Numbered from the stretch's first letter, positions 1 through 9,030 are shown. The stretch is DNA of 36,678 nucleotides from an uncultured Succiniclasticum sp. (GCA_905233365.1 CAJODT010000011.1:1-36678); one strand, 5' to 3'. Program-made: numbers and translations. Notes: generated by a model not told the origin, from the sequence alone.

Positions 1-183
1 GTAACCGGGAAAAAGGAACTGACAAGCGTTGTAATCGATCCCCAGGTGGTGGATCCGGAAGATGTGGAAATGCTTCAGGACCTGATTCTGGCTGCTGTCA
101 ATGAAGCGATGCATCAGGTGGATACAGTATCTGAAGAAGAAATGAATAAGGTGACCGGCGGTCTCAAGATTCCGGGAATGTAA
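1..183 (+). CDS. ybaB: YbaB/EbfC nucleoid-associated protein, C-terminal part
   Basis: The window opens inside this reading frame, which runs to a TAA at 181-183 and encodes about 60 residues. The visible part includes VVIDPQVVDPEDVEMLQDLI, followed by an alanine-rich helix and the ending GGLKIPGM. This is the typical C-terminal half of the small dimeric YbaB/EbfC DNA-binding proteins. Known members bind DNA non-specifically and coat the nucleoid. The gene stands directly upstream of recR with one base between them, the classic dnaX-ybaB-recR order, which supports the call. The start and N-terminal half lie outside the window. Confidence 0.9.
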   Translation, partial: VTGKKELTSVVIDPQVVDPEDVEMLQDLILAAVNEAMHQVDTVSEEEMNKVTGGLKIPGM

Positions 184-184
184 T

Positions 185-790
185 ATGGCTGGGATGATAA
201 AACCGCTGAACAGTGTGTATGAACAGTTCCGGCGCCTGCCGGGGGTAGGCAATAAGTCGGCATTGCGCCTGGCGTACCACATAATCGATATGCCGGAAGA
301 TGATGTTAAACGTCTGGCGGAAACACTGTTGCAGGCGAAACGGGACATTCGTTTTTGCACCGAATGTTTTAACCTGACGGACAGCGATGTATGTGATATC
401 TGCGGGGATGCGAAACGCGACCACAGTACGATTTGTGTAGTGGAGCAGCCCCAGGATGCCATGGCCATGGAACGCAGCCACGGTTATACAGGAGTTTATC
501 ATGTGTTGCACGGTTGCCTTTCGCCGTTGGATGGCATCGGGCCGGAAGAACTCAAGATTAAAGAATTGCTTTTCCGGATTGGTAAAGGTGAAGTGAAAGA
601 AGTGATTCTTGCCACTAACAGCAACGTGGAAGGGGAAGCAACGGCGGCCTATCTGGCGCAGCTTTTGCGGCATCAGCCTGTGATTGTCAGCCGGATTGCC
701 CGGGGTCTGCCCATGGGTGGCGATCTGGAATACGCGGATGAAGTGACACTGGCTAAAGCATTGGAAAACCGAACCCGGATTACGGGGTGA
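185..790 (+). CDS. recR: Recombination mediator protein RecR
   Basis: This is a 201-residue protein, the usual RecR length. The N-terminal helix-hairpin-helix reads FRRLPGVGNKSALRLAYHII (about residues 15-35). A C4 zinc finger follows as CTECFNLTDSDVCDICG (about 58-74), and then a Toprim domain with the acidic VVEQPQDAMAMER region and the glycine-rich GLPMGGDLEYAD near the C-terminus. With RecO and RecF, RecR loads RecA on gapped DNA in the cytoplasm. It follows ybaB with one base between stop and start, so the two are co-transcribed. A second ATG at 194 is an alternative start because no strong Shine-Dalgarno site separates the two. Confidence 0.97.
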   Translation: MAGMIKPLNSVYEQFRRLPGVGNKSALRLAYHIIDMPEDDVKRLAETLLQAKRDIRFCTECFNLTDSDVCDICGDAKRDHSTICVVEQPQDAMAMERSHGYTGVYHVLHGCLSPLDGIGPEELKIKELLFRIGKGEVKEVILATNSNVEGEATAAYLAQLLRHQPVIVSRIARGLPMGGDLEYADEVTLAKALENRTRITG

Positions 791-796
791 AAGTTA

Positions 797-812
797 TTTA
801 TGATATAATAAT
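797..812 (+). promoter_or_regulatory. Extended -10 promoter for bofA-like gene
   Basis: TGATATAAT (TG-N-TATAAT) lies 14-19 bases after the recR stop and about 115 bases before the bofA-like start. No good -35 is seen at 17 bp, so this is called from the extended -10 alone. Confidence 0.4.
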
Positions 813-923
813 AGCGTTTTTCTAATAACGAGTTGTCTTTGAAACGTTAAACGACAGTTGATTAGTGAAACCTATGCATGAAATTTTTGAATCAAAATTG
901 TTTTCGGATTAAAGGAGGCAGAC

Positions 924-1181
924 ATGGAGATTATAGCTTCACTGGGCTCATTGGCAATAGGTGTAGTCATTTTGTTTATCATAGTTAAATTGCTGGCGCT
1001 TCCCTTTAAACTGGTGTGGAACGGGATCATCGGCGCCATTATGCTGTGGCTGGCCAATCTGCTGGGCGGCGCACTGCTTGGCGTGACGATTAAGATTACC
1101 ATCATCAAGGCGTTGATTGCGGGATTCTTTGGTATTCCCGGCGCGGCGGCAGTTATTTTGTGGGATTTGTTTATGAAATAA
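924..1181 (+). CDS. BofA-like small membrane protein
   Basis: This is an 85-residue, almost entirely hydrophobic protein with two to three membrane segments. The repeated glycine/leucine pattern ending in AGFFGIPGAAAVILWDLFMK matches the pro-sigma-K processing inhibitor BofA family. In spore formers BofA holds the SpoIVFB protease inactive, and it is commonly encoded next to recR, as here. A strong AAAGGAGG lies 6 bases before the ATG. Whether it still regulates a protease cannot be told from the sequence, since the family also occurs in species that do not sporulate. Confidence 0.8.
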   Translation: MEIIASLGSLAIGVVILFIIVKLLALPFKLVWNGIIGAIMLWLANLLGGALLGVTIKITIIKALIAGFFGIPGAAAVILWDLFMK

Positions 1182-1282
1182 ATTTTACGCTAAAGAGTGT
1201 TTTGCGTTATTCTTCATATGAAAGAACCGGTGGCAGGTTTTAACTGCCGCGTTTTGGCCTTTCAAAAAAGAGAGGTATTTTA

Positions 1283-1966
1283 ATGAAAGAGTTACATGCA
1301 ATTGCTGCATGGATTCAACAGGAGACCAGCGCCCGCCGTCCCCGTCTGGACCAGACGGGAGTGGTGATGCGGACCGCTTCGGTTCTCCTGTTGCTGCTTC
1401 CCGGCAAAGAAGGGCCGGAGCTTCTGTTCGAGGTCCGTTCTTCCCGATTAGGCTGGCAGCCCGGCGACATTTGTTTTCCGGGTGGCCGCAGGGAACGCAG
1501 TGACCTGAATTTTGCGGCGGCAGCTGTACGGGAAGCTTCCGAGGAACTGGGCATCCGGTATAAGGATATCCGGCTTTGCGGCACGCTGGATTTTTTTGCG
1601 GCTCATAACGGCTTCATGGTCTATCCTTTTGTGGGTATCTGGGAACCGGGGGATGACGCCGCATCCTGTGATGCAGATTATAAAAAATGGAATTATAACA
1701 AAGATGAGGTTGCGGACCTGTTTACGGTGCCGCTTTCCTGGTTTTTGAAAAATGAACCCCGGATTGGCACGGCTCATATACAGGTCACACGTAAGGATGA
1801 TTTCCCTTTTGAACTGGTACCACATTTGGATCCCCACAAGGATTTCCATCAGGAGTATCCGATTTACTTTTACCAGTATGGGGACAAGGTGATCTGGGGT
1901 ATGACCGCTGCTATTTTACACAGCTTCCTTGACAGATTTGGAAAGGGGTTGGCCGACTTTGCGTAA
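1283..1966 (+). CDS. Nudix hydrolase, CoA pyrophosphatase-like
   Basis: This 227-residue protein carries a complete Nudix box, beginning GGRRERSDLNFAAAAVREAS and continuing EELGI (about residues 66-91). The catalytic glutamates of the REXXEE core are present. The preceding VRSSRLGWQPGDICFPGGR stretch resembles the NuDR/CoA-diphosphatase subgroup (YeaB/CoaP), which cleaves CoA and related nucleotides to 3',5'-ADP and phosphopantetheine. The substrate is inferred from this resemblance. AGAGAGG precedes the ATG. The 3' end overlaps the start region of the LCP gene, so the two are translationally linked. Confidence 0.85.
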   Translation: MKELHAIAAWIQQETSARRPRLDQTGVVMRTASVLLLLLPGKEGPELLFEVRSSRLGWQPGDICFPGGRRERSDLNFAAAAVREASEELGIRYKDIRLCGTLDFFAAHNGFMVYPFVGIWEPGDDAASCDADYKKWNYNKDEVADLFTVPLSWFLKNEPRIGTAHIQVTRKDDFPFELVPHLDPHKDFHQEYPIYFYQYGDKVIWGMTAAILHSFLDRFGKGLADFA

Positions 1967-2861
1967 AATTTTTTTCCTGATTATATTATTAATCGCTGCA
2001 TTTGTGTGGGGCGATTTTTCCATATTTGAAAGTATTGAACGTTTAGATTTGTTATCCGGCAAAAAGAATATTGTGGTGATGGGCTGCGATGTCCGCAAAG
2101 ACGATGTGGGGCGCAGCGATACCCTGTTCGTGGTCATGCTGGATAAAAGCAAAAAAAATGCAGCCCTGCTCTCTGTTCCCCGGGATACCCGGGTCAAGAT
2201 CAGAGAGCATGGCTGGGACAAAATTAACGCGGCGTTTGCCTACGGCGGGCACAAACTGACTCAGGAGACCGTACAGGATTTTCTGGGCATCAGGCTCAAT
2301 AATTATGTGGTCGTCGACTTTCAGGGCTTCGAAGGCCTGGTAGATGCTGTGGGTGGTGTGGATATTAATGTAGAAAAGCGTATGTATTATTACGATCCCT
2401 ATGCAAATTTTGAAATAGACCTTCGTCCCGGCAAGCAGCATCTGGATGGGAAAAAGGCCATGCAGTATGTCCGTTACCGTGATGAAGAGGGCGATATCGG
2501 ACGCATCCGCAGGCAGCAGAAGTTTATGATGGCTTTGTACCAGCAGATCGCCTCGAAAAATATCATTGCCAAAGTGCCCGGCGTTTCCAAACAGATCATG
2601 TCCATGATCAAGACGGACCTTTCTCTGAAAGAAATGGTGGAGTTAGGTAACGTGATGCGCGAAATGGTGGAAAAGGACGGGATGAAGATGGCTATGGTGC
2701 CGGGCGAACCGAAATATATTGAAGGCATCAGCTACTGGATCCCGGATATTCCGAAGATGCGCCAGCAGATGGCAGAGATGCAGGGGGTTAAAATAACAGA
2801 AAAATTCAATGAGAATACAAAGAAATTGGAACAGGAGTATAAAAGTTCCGCTAAAAAATAA
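1959..2861 (+). CDS. LytR-CpsA-Psr (LCP) family cell-wall polymer ligase
   Basis: The ORF track starts this frame at a TTG at 1929. I prefer the TTG at 1959, which is preceded by GGAAAGGGG at 8 bases and gives MRKIFFLIILLIAAFVWGDF, a short basic N-terminus and one membrane segment. The extracytoplasmic LCP domain shows RSDTLFVVMLD, SVPRDTRV with the phosphate-binding arginine, KINAAFAYGG and later YVRYRDEEGDIGRIRRQQ. These are the usual LCP core motifs. Such enzymes attach polymers to peptidoglycan from lipid-linked precursors at the outer face of the membrane. The start overlaps the Nudix gene by 8 bases. The protein is about 300 residues and ends in a charged tail. Confidence 0.88.
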   Translation: MRKIFFLIILLIAAFVWGDFSIFESIERLDLLSGKKNIVVMGCDVRKDDVGRSDTLFVVMLDKSKKNAALLSVPRDTRVKIREHGWDKINAAFAYGGHKLTQETVQDFLGIRLNNYVVVDFQGFEGLVDAVGGVDINVEKRMYYYDPYANFEIDLRPGKQHLDGKKAMQYVRYRDEEGDIGRIRRQQKFMMALYQQIASKNIIAKVPGVSKQIMSMIKTDLSLKEMVELGNVMREMVEKDGMKMAMVPGEPKYIEGISYWIPDIPKMRQQMAEMQGVKITEKFNENTKKLEQEYKSSAKK

Positions 2862-3039
2862 ACAGGGCTTTTATGTGTCCGCGTGTTGTGAACGTTTGTA
2901 AGAAAAATAATCCTAAAGTTTTTACAAGGAAGTACTTTTCCTGAATTATGAACAAGTAGTGCAAACCTTACAGGCTATGGCTTGAAGTATCTTTCCTTTT
3001 ATGTTATAGTATATGTACAATCAAACAGCCCCTCATTTG

Positions 3040-3063
3040 GCCCTTCTCGCAAGGGCTTTTTTT
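3040..3063 (+). terminator. Intrinsic terminator after LCP gene
   Basis: The hairpin GCCCTT-CTCGC-AAGGGC is followed by a run of seven or more T. Confidence 0.8.
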
Positions 3064-3081
3064 TCGCGCAAAATTACGAAA

Positions 3082-3134
3082 AAAGCTGCAAAGGGAAGAC
3101 TTTGCAAAACTTTCTCCTTTGCAGCTTTATTTTT
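3082..3134. terminator. Convergent terminator hairpin (tex side)
   Basis: AAAGCTGCAAAGG pairs perfectly with CCTTTGCAGCTTT across a 21-base loop. A-runs on the left and T-runs on the right make it usable from both strands. It closes the minus-strand tex gene. Confidence 0.75.
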
Positions 3135-3160
3135 TTAATGATTTTGCAATTAATCTTACG

Positions 3161-5329
3161 TTATTTGCTCTTATTCTCCGGTACCCGTTTCAGCGACAGC
3201 CCGATCCGTCCGCGGGCTTCGTCGATACTGATAATCATCACGTCCACGATGTCCCCGGTGGAAACCACATCCAGCGGATGCCTGAAACGCCGGTTGGAAA
3301 GTTCCGAACGGTGGATCAGTCCGTTGATTTTCAGTCCGATGTCAACGAAGCAGCCGAAATCCACCACATTGCGGATAGTTCCCTTGACAATGGAACCGAT
3401 CTGCAGGTCGCTGAGCTTCGTAACATTTTTCCGGCTCAGGGGCGCAGGAGAATCTTCCCGAGGGTCCCGGCCCGGCTTGGCCAGAGCCTGCAGGATATCG
3501 GTAACGGTGGGCAGGCCTGCCTGCAGATGTTCCGCAATCCGTTTCGGATCCGCTTTGGCGGCGGCTAACTGCACGGCAGGGCTGCCGCTGTTTTCTTTTT
3601 TGCAGCCTAACTCCGCCAATATTTTTTCCGTCAGTTCATAACTTTCGGGATGGACCGGGGTGTTGTCCAGGGGATTGCTGCCGTTGGCAATACGCAGGAA
3701 CCCGGCGCACTGGGTAAAGGCGGCCGGGCCCAGGCGGGGCACCTTCAGCAGTTCTTTGCGGTTGCGGAAACGCCCGTTTTCATTACGGTAGGCAATAATG
3801 TTTTTGGCTACGGCGCTGCTGACACCGGCTACGTAACTTAGCAAAGCCGGGGAAGCAGTGTTCAGTTCTACGCCCACATGGTTTACACAGCTTTCCACTA
3901 CGTCACCGAGGGCGTTGCCCAGTTCTTTCTGGTTCACATCATGCTGGTACTGGCCTACACCGATGGCTTTTGGTTCGATTTTAACCAGTTCCGCCAGCGG
4001 ATCCTGGATGCGGCGGGCGATGGATACGGCGCCCCGCAGGGAAACGTTCAGGTCGGGCAGTTCCTCTTTGGCCAGCGGGGACGCGGAGTATACAGAAGCG
4101 CCTGCTTCGCTGACGATCAAATAGGACAGATTCAGTTTATGCTTTTCAATCATTCTGGCGGTGAACTCTTCCGTCTCAAAGGAAGCGGTTCCGTTGCCGA
4201 TGGTGACAAGGGTAACGCCAAACTCTTTTACCAGTTTCACAAAACGCGCTTCTGCGTCGTCCTGCTGGCGCTGGCTGCCGATGATGTACAGGGTATCGGT
4301 GGCCAGCACTTTGCCCTGGGGATCGATGACCGCAGTCTTGCAGCCGGTACGGTAACCGGGATCCAGCCCGATGACCGTGTGCCCCGCAATGGGCTGTTGC
4401 AACAGCAGTTGCCGGAGATTGACAGAAAACACGTTGATGGCCTGCTTCTCTGCTTTTTCCGTCAGCTCATTCCGAATTTCCCGCTCAATGGAAGGAAAGA
4501 TCAGCCGTTTATAGGCATCGGCGCAAGCTTCTGCATACATTTCGGAAAACCGGTTCCCGGTTTTGATTTTCAGGAAACGGTGCAGCTCTGCCAGCATATT
4601 CTCTTCCGGATAGTTTAATGAAAGCTTCAGGTATTTCAACTTTTCGCCCCGGTTCAGGGCCAGGGTACGGTGAGGCGGCAGCAGCCGGACGGGTTCGCTG
4701 TATTCTTTGTACATGAGGAAATCTTTCCCCGTGGTTTCATCGGTTACCAGTACGGAAGCAAGCTGGGCGTTCTGCCACAGCACGCGGCGGATCAGGGCGC
4801 GGACATCGGCCCGGTCGGAGATGTTTTCTGCTACGATATCCTGGGCACCCTTCCATGCATCGCTTTCCGTTTCCACGCCTTTTTCCGCGTTGATAAAGGG
4901 CGCGGCCAGTTCAGCCAGGCTTTTGGGTGTATCCGCCTGCAGCACGATATAACTGGCCAGCGGCTCCAGCCCTTTTTCCCGGGCAATCTGGGCGCGGGTC
5001 CTTTTTTTCGGCCGGTAGGGCAAGTACAGGTCTTCCAGTACCTGCATTTTTTCTGCCGCCAGTATCTGCTGTTCCAGTTCCGGCGTCAACTTTTCCTGCT
5101 CCCGGATGGAGTTCAATATTTCTTCCCGGCGCGCGTCCAAATTACGGAGATACTGGGCCCGTGTCTCCAGATTACGGATTTGTTCTTCGTCCAGCGAACC
5201 GGTAGCCTCTTTCCGGTACCGGGCAATAAAAGGAACGGTGTTTCCGTCGTCCAGCAATTGCAGCGCGGCTTCTGCCTGAGCCGGTTTGATATTCAATTCT
5301 TTGGCTAATAAGAGTACAATTTTTTCCAT
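3161..5329 (-). CDS. tex: Tex family RNA-binding transcription accessory protein
   Basis: This 722-residue protein has the full Tex architecture. The helical N-terminal domain begins with FIARYRKEATGSLDEEQIRN (about 34-53). A YqgF/RuvC-like domain around residues 320-450 begins IGLDPGYRTGCKTAVIDPQG. Tandem helix-hairpin-helix motifs follow (AYRNENGRFRNRKELLKVPRLG). A C-terminal S1 domain reads GSIVKGTIRNVVDFGCFVDI. Tex proteins bind nucleic acids and associate with transcription elongation complexes. The ATG is preceded by GAAAGG. The gene stands alone on the minus strand, divergent from deoC, with a repeat element between the two. Confidence 0.95.
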   Translation of the reverse strand: MEKIVLLLAKELNIKPAQAEAALQLLDDGNTVPFIARYRKEATGSLDEEQIRNLETRAQYLRNLDARREEILNSIREQEKLTPELEQQILAAEKMQVLEDLYLPYRPKKRTRAQIAREKGLEPLASYIVLQADTPKSLAELAAPFINAEKGVETESDAWKGAQDIVAENISDRADVRALIRRVLWQNAQLASVLVTDETTGKDFLMYKEYSEPVRLLPPHRTLALNRGEKLKYLKLSLNYPEENMLAELHRFLKIKTGNRFSEMYAEACADAYKRLIFPSIEREIRNELTEKAEKQAINVFSVNLRQLLLQQPIAGHTVIGLDPGYRTGCKTAVIDPQGKVLATDTLYIIGSQRQQDDAEARFVKLVKEFGVTLVTIGNGTASFETEEFTARMIEKHKLNLSYLIVSEAGASVYSASPLAKEELPDLNVSLRGAVSIARRIQDPLAELVKIEPKAIGVGQYQHDVNQKELGNALGDVVESCVNHVGVELNTASPALLSYVAGVSSAVAKNIIAYRNENGRFRNRKELLKVPRLGPAAFTQCAGFLRIANGSNPLDNTPVHPESYELTEKILAELGCKKENSGSPAVQLAAAKADPKRIAEHLQAGLPTVTDILQALAKPGRDPREDSPAPLSRKNVTKLSDLQIGSIVKGTIRNVVDFGCFVDIGLKINGLIHRSELSNRRFRHPLDVVSTGDIVDVMIISIDEARGRIGLSLKRVPENKSK

Positions 5330-5354
5330 GTCAGATAAGACCTTTCTGTAAAGT

Positions 5355-5519
5355 TAAGGAAACGCTGATTAATTCGTCTGCACGCTGACCGGTGCTTTTT
5401 GCGACTGACTGCGTCAATGTCCCTCGACGCAGCTACGGCTGCGCCTTCGGGCCATTTCCTTGTCAGTCGCAAAAAGCCCTCGGACATCGCACAAACTCAT
5501 TTAATCAGCGTCTCCTAAT
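5355..5519. repeat. 165-bp hairpin repeat element, copy A
   Basis: The element is bounded by the inverted repeat TAAGGAAACGCTGATTAA / TTAATCAGCGTCTCCTAA. A perfect 16-bp inner stem GCTTTTTGCGACTGAC / GTCAGTCGCAAAAAGC lies about 45 bases in, and a small GCAGC-TACG-GCTGC hairpin sits near the centre. It lies between the divergent tex and deoC genes. Two further full copies occur at 18930 and 22220. It has no coding capacity of note; short ORFs across it are shadows. Confidence 0.85.
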
Positions 5520-5633
5520 ACTGATTAATTAGTTTGCACTTTGTTAACATTATAACACTTGTCAAAGAAAAAAAGATACGATAAAATTATTTTCGTAGAA
5601 TATGCAAACATTTCAGAAGGAAGCGCTTTACAC

Positions 5634-6353
5634 ATGATTGAGCAATATATAGAGCATACTTTATTAAAACCGGAAGCAACGACCGGGGATATTATCAAAT
5701 TATGCCAGGAGGCACGCGAACATAATTTTTTAGGCGTGTGTGTCAACCCATATTTTGTGCCGTTGGCAAAACATCTGCTGGCGGGAACGGACGTAAAAGT
5801 CGTTTCTGTTGTGGGCTTTCCGTTAGGCTGCGATGAACCGGAGGTAAAAGCAGAGGCAACCCGCCGGGCGGTGCAGAACGGCGCCGATGAGATCGATATG
5901 GTCATCAACGTGGGCGCGCTGAAGGGCCGGGACAATGCCTATGTGGTGGAAGATATCCGCCAGGTCGTAGCCGCGGCAGGGGAAGCGCCTGTTAAAGTAA
6001 TTATTGAAACGTGTTTATTAAGTGAAGAAGAAAAAATCCTTGCCTGCCGGATGATTGCCCAGGCTGGCGCGGCTTTTGTCAAAACCAGTACAGGTTTTAA
6101 CAAAGGCGGAGCAACGGTGGAAGATGTGGCGCTGTTGTCCGCAGAAGCAAAAAAACTGGGACTGCGGGTAAAAGCAGCAGGCGGAATCCGGGATTACGCA
6201 ACGGCAAAGGCTATGCTTGAAGCCGGAGCAGAGCGACTGGGCTGCAGTGCCGGAGTAAAGCTGGTGCAGGATGAAAAGTCTGCTCATTCCGGTACTGATG
6301 GGGTTAAAATGCAGGCAGAATCAGTGAAAGCTGACCAAGAGGCCCGGGCATGA
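5634..6353 (+). CDS. deoC: Deoxyribose-phosphate aldolase
   Basis: The ORF track extends upstream to 5559, but the ATG at 5634 gives the canonical N-terminus MIEQYIEHTLLKPEAT and is preceded by AGAAGGAAG. The 239-residue class I aldolase shows the catalytic aspartate in DEIDMVINVGALKG, the Schiff-base lysine in AAFVKTSTGFNKGG and the second active-site lysine in RVKAAGGIRDY. It cleaves 2-deoxyribose-5-phosphate to glyceraldehyde-3-phosphate and acetaldehyde in deoxynucleoside catabolism. It overlaps the next gene by ATGA, so the two are translated together. The C-terminal tail of about 25 residues beyond the barrel is charged and looks species-specific. Confidence 0.95.
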   Translation: MIEQYIEHTLLKPEATTGDIIKLCQEAREHNFLGVCVNPYFVPLAKHLLAGTDVKVVSVVGFPLGCDEPEVKAEATRRAVQNGADEIDMVINVGALKGRDNAYVVEDIRQVVAAAGEAPVKVIIETCLLSEEEKILACRMIAQAGAAFVKTSTGFNKGGATVEDVALLSAEAKKLGLRVKAAGGIRDYATAKAMLEAGAERLGCSAGVKLVQDEKSAHSGTDGVKMQAESVKADQEARA

Positions 6354-7174
6354 GTTGTTTTCAGGTAGCAGTACTGGCCAGCGGCAGCAAGGGAAATGCT
6401 ACGGTGATGCGCTGCGAATCCGGTATGGTACTGGTGGATGCGGGTATTTCCTGTCGCCGTATCACCCGGGGAATGCAGAGCCTGGGACTCCGTCCCGAAA
6501 ATCTGGACGCTGTATTCATTACCCACGAGCATATTGATCACGTACAGGGGCTGGAGACCTTTACAAAAAAGTATCCGGTTCCCATTTATGCCAGCAAAGG
6601 AACCTGGCGGGGGATCAAGCAGATGCTGCCAAGACTGGACCTGCAGTTGTGCGATTGGAACATTCTTGCGCCCCAGACGGAACTTACATTAGGCGGCCTG
6701 CAGGTGCGCAGTTTTTCCATATCCCACGACGCGCTGGAGCCTGCCGGTTATCTGTTCCGCTGCAAGGGCCATACGTTCGGCTATGTGACCGATACGGGTT
6801 ATGTCAGCGATGTTATGAAGCGCGAACTGGAGGGGGCAGAAGTGCTGGTGCTTGAAACCAACCACGACCCGATCCTGCTGAAAAGCGGACGATATCCGCC
6901 GCCGCTGCAGAAGCGTATACTGGGGACAAAGGGCCATCTGGCCAATGCAACGGCAGGGCATCTGCTGACAATGTTGCAAACGCTGCCACGGCAGGTTTTT
7001 CTGGCCCATCTCAGCCAGGAGAACAATACGCCGGATCTGGCGCTGTCTACGGTGCGCAGTATCGTGGCGCAGCAATATCCAAAAGCAAACATTCAGTTCT
7101 ATGTCACTTCGCAGTATGAAGTGGTGAAAAATAAGGAATGGGAGGATTATCATGAGCAAAACATTTTTGAATAG
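6350..7174 (+). CDS. MBL-fold metallohydrolase, WalJ/YycJ-like
   Basis: This 274-residue cytoplasmic protein has a metallo-beta-lactamase fold. The opening VAVLASGSKGNATVM and the metal-binding motif THEHIDHVQG (HxHxDH, about residues 59-66) are clear. Further ligands are likely in SISHDALEPAG, YVTDTGYV and AHLSQENNTP. This pattern is typical of the YycJ/WalJ group, linked to the WalRK cell-wall regulon and to DNA end processing. In many Firmicutes walJ is followed directly by an htrA-type protease gene, exactly as here. The ATG overlaps the deoC stop, and the 3' end overlaps htrA by 23 bases. Confidence 0.88.
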   Translation: MSCFQVAVLASGSKGNATVMRCESGMVLVDAGISCRRITRGMQSLGLRPENLDAVFITHEHIDHVQGLETFTKKYPVPIYASKGTWRGIKQMLPRLDLQLCDWNILAPQTELTLGGLQVRSFSISHDALEPAGYLFRCKGHTFGYVTDTGYVSDVMKRELEGAEVLVLETNHDPILLKSGRYPPPLQKRILGTKGHLANATAGHLLTMLQTLPRQVFLAHLSQENNTPDLALSTVRSIVAQQYPKANIQFYVTSQYEVVKNKEWEDYHEQNIFE

Positions 7175-8303
7175 GGCAGGCAGCGTAACCATCAGCCTGC
7201 TGTTGGCTTTGAGTATGCTGCTGACAGGCTGCAGCGGCGATAAGGGTGGTAAAGCCGCGGCTCCGGATGCCAATAAGAAACCGGCAGCCCAGGCAACGGA
7301 ACAGACTGCGCAGAAGCAGAGCCCGGAAAAGAAAGCGGAAGAAATTGAGAAAAAGATGTCCGGCTGGAGGAACACGCCGATTGTGCAGGCTGCGAAAAAA
7401 GTGGGTCCTACGGTTGTGGGTATCACCAACAAAGCCTATGTGCGTGATTTCTTTAACCGGGTACAGCTGGCGGAACGGGGTTACGGATCCGGCGTTATTT
7501 ATGACAAGTCCGGCCTGATCGTGACCAACAACCATGTAGTAGATGGCGCTTCTGAAATCGTCGTCAGCCTGGCGGACGGACGCAGCGCCCAGGGTAAGGT
7601 GCTGGGCGCCGACGCGGCAACGGACCTGGCTGTGGTTAAAATTGATCTGGATAACCTGCCTGTAGCGGAATTCGGCGATTCTTCCACGGTACAGGTAGGC
7701 GAACCGGCCATTGCCATCGGTAACCCGCTGGGCATGGAATTCCGGGGCAGTGTAACTGTAGGCATTATTTCCGCGCTGAACCGTTCCGTGGAAATCGGTG
7801 AAAAGAAATTCACCCTGTTCCAGACTGACGCGGCCATTAACCCGGGTAACTCCGGCGGCGCCCTGGTAAATGCGGATGGGGAGATCATCGGCATCAACAG
7901 CGCCAAAATCGGAGTATCCAATGTAGAAGGCATGGGCTTTGCCATTCCCATCAATAACGTAAAGCCCATCATCAAAGAACTGGCATCCAAGGGCCGGATC
8001 GCCCATCCGTATGTGGGCGCTTCCCTGATTGATAAAGACATTGCCAAGCATTACGGTTTCGATATGGACCTGCATGACGGTCTGTTCATCATGAAGCTGT
8101 CCAAGGGCGGCCCGCTGGCCCAGGCAGGCGCACGCACCGGCGATATCATTACCGAGTTCAACAGCGTGAAAGTGAAGACTGTCGCTGCATTGCGTGAAGA
8201 AATTGCCAAACACAAAGTAGGCGATCAGGTAAACATTACCATACTGCGGAACGAAAACCAGATGACTCTGGCTGTTACTCTGCAGGAGTATCCGAGAAAT
8301 TAA
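7152..8303 (+). CDS. HtrA/DegP-type trypsin-like serine protease with PDZ domain
   Basis: This is a 383-residue exported protease. The N-terminus ends in LLTGC, a lipobox, so it is probably a lipoprotein; a low-complexity Ala/Lys/Gln linker follows (about 30-60). The catalytic triad is visible as His in VTNNHVVDGA, Asp in AATDLAVVKI and Ser in NPGNSGGAL. The C-terminal PDZ domain (about 285-380) includes KGGPLAQAGARTGDIITEFN. HtrA proteases degrade or refold damaged envelope proteins. The gene is translationally coupled to the upstream metallohydrolase, with GGGAGG before the ATG. Confidence 0.95.
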   Translation: MSKTFLNRAGSVTISLLLALSMLLTGCSGDKGGKAAAPDANKKPAAQATEQTAQKQSPEKKAEEIEKKMSGWRNTPIVQAAKKVGPTVVGITNKAYVRDFFNRVQLAERGYGSGVIYDKSGLIVTNNHVVDGASEIVVSLADGRSAQGKVLGADAATDLAVVKIDLDNLPVAEFGDSSTVQVGEPAIAIGNPLGMEFRGSVTVGIISALNRSVEIGEKKFTLFQTDAAINPGNSGGALVNADGEIIGINSAKIGVSNVEGMGFAIPINNVKPIIKELASKGRIAHPYVGASLIDKDIAKHYGFDMDLHDGLFIMKLSKGGPLAQAGARTGDIITEFNSVKVKTVAALREEIAKHKVGDQVNITILRNENQMTLAVTLQEYPRN

Positions 8304-8379
8304 CCGGATCGAGTAATAAGTAACGGAAACCTGTGCGCTTACAGAGTGCGGATGGAAATTGCTAAATTGAAATTAAATA

Positions 8380-8405
8380 GCCGCTCGTACCCGGGCGGCT
8401 TTTTT
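8380..8405 (+). terminator. Intrinsic terminator after htrA
   Basis: GCCGCTCG pairs with CGGGCGGC (one G-U pair) across TACC and is followed by TTTTTT. It closes the deoC-walJ-htrA unit. Confidence 0.85.
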
Positions 8406-8524
8406 AAACAGAAGATTTGTTGTAAAAGAATATAAAACCATAGATTATTTGCTGAAAAGTTTTGAAACGTTAGCGCACAAATTTATTTTTTAGCGTATCG
8501 TAAAAAATAAAATGGTGAACATCC

Positions 8525-9004
8525 ATGAAAATTACTATTGCCTGTGTGGGCAAACTGAAAGAAAAATATCTGACGGCAGCTCTGGACGAATATGTGAAGC
8601 GGCTGCAGCCTTTCTGCAAGCTGGAGATTCTCAGCATCAATGAAGAAAAGATGCCCCAGGAACCTTCGGAGGCGGAACGGAATCAGGTACTGGAAAAGGA
8701 ATCACAGCGTCTGCTGGAAATTATTCCGGAGCATTCCTATGTGGTTTTGCTGGATTTGCAGGGAAAGCAGATCACCAGTCCGGAACTGGCGGAAAAGATG
8801 GACGGGCTGGCCTTACAGGGCATAAGCCACATCACCTTTGTCATCGGCGGTGCGTTCGGGTATACAGACAGCCTGCGAAAAAGGGCGGACTTCCGCTGGT
8901 CTTTTTCCAAACTGACCTTTACCCACCAGATGATCCGCGTACTGCTGGCGGAACAGATTTACCGGGCGTTCAAAATCAGTAAAGGGGAAAAGTATCACTG
9001 GTGA
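8525..9004 (+). CDS. rlmH: 23S rRNA pseudouridine-1915 N3-methyltransferase RlmH
   Basis: This 159-residue SPOUT methyltransferase begins MKITIACVGKLKEKYLTAAL. It has the SAM-binding knot motifs VVLLDLQGKQ and FVIGGAFGYTDSLRKRA, and the nearly invariant C-terminus LTFTHQMIRVLLAEQIYRAF followed by KISKGEKYHW. RlmH methylates pseudouridine 1915 in helix 69 of 23S rRNA using SAM, acting on whole ribosomes as a homodimer. The gene is preceded by an AT-rich gap after the htrA terminator and followed by a long palindromic element. Confidence 0.97.
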   Translation: MKITIACVGKLKEKYLTAALDEYVKRLQPFCKLEILSINEEKMPQEPSEAERNQVLEKESQRLLEIIPEHSYVVLLDLQGKQITSPELAEKMDGLALQGISHITFVIGGAFGYTDSLRKRADFRWSFSKLTFTHQMIRVLLAEQIYRAFKISKGEKYHW

Positions 9005-9030
9005 CATGCCGTTATAGTACACGAATAATA

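Noticed and set aside
5355-5519. Rho-independent terminator as the sole explanation of the 165-bp elements
   Set aside because: Copies A and B lie between divergent genes, where no terminator is needed, and the terminal inverted repeats extend far beyond a terminator stem.
7104-8213. 369-residue minus-strand ORF opposite htrA
   Set aside because: Shadow of a clear HtrA protease with an intact catalytic triad; no start signal.
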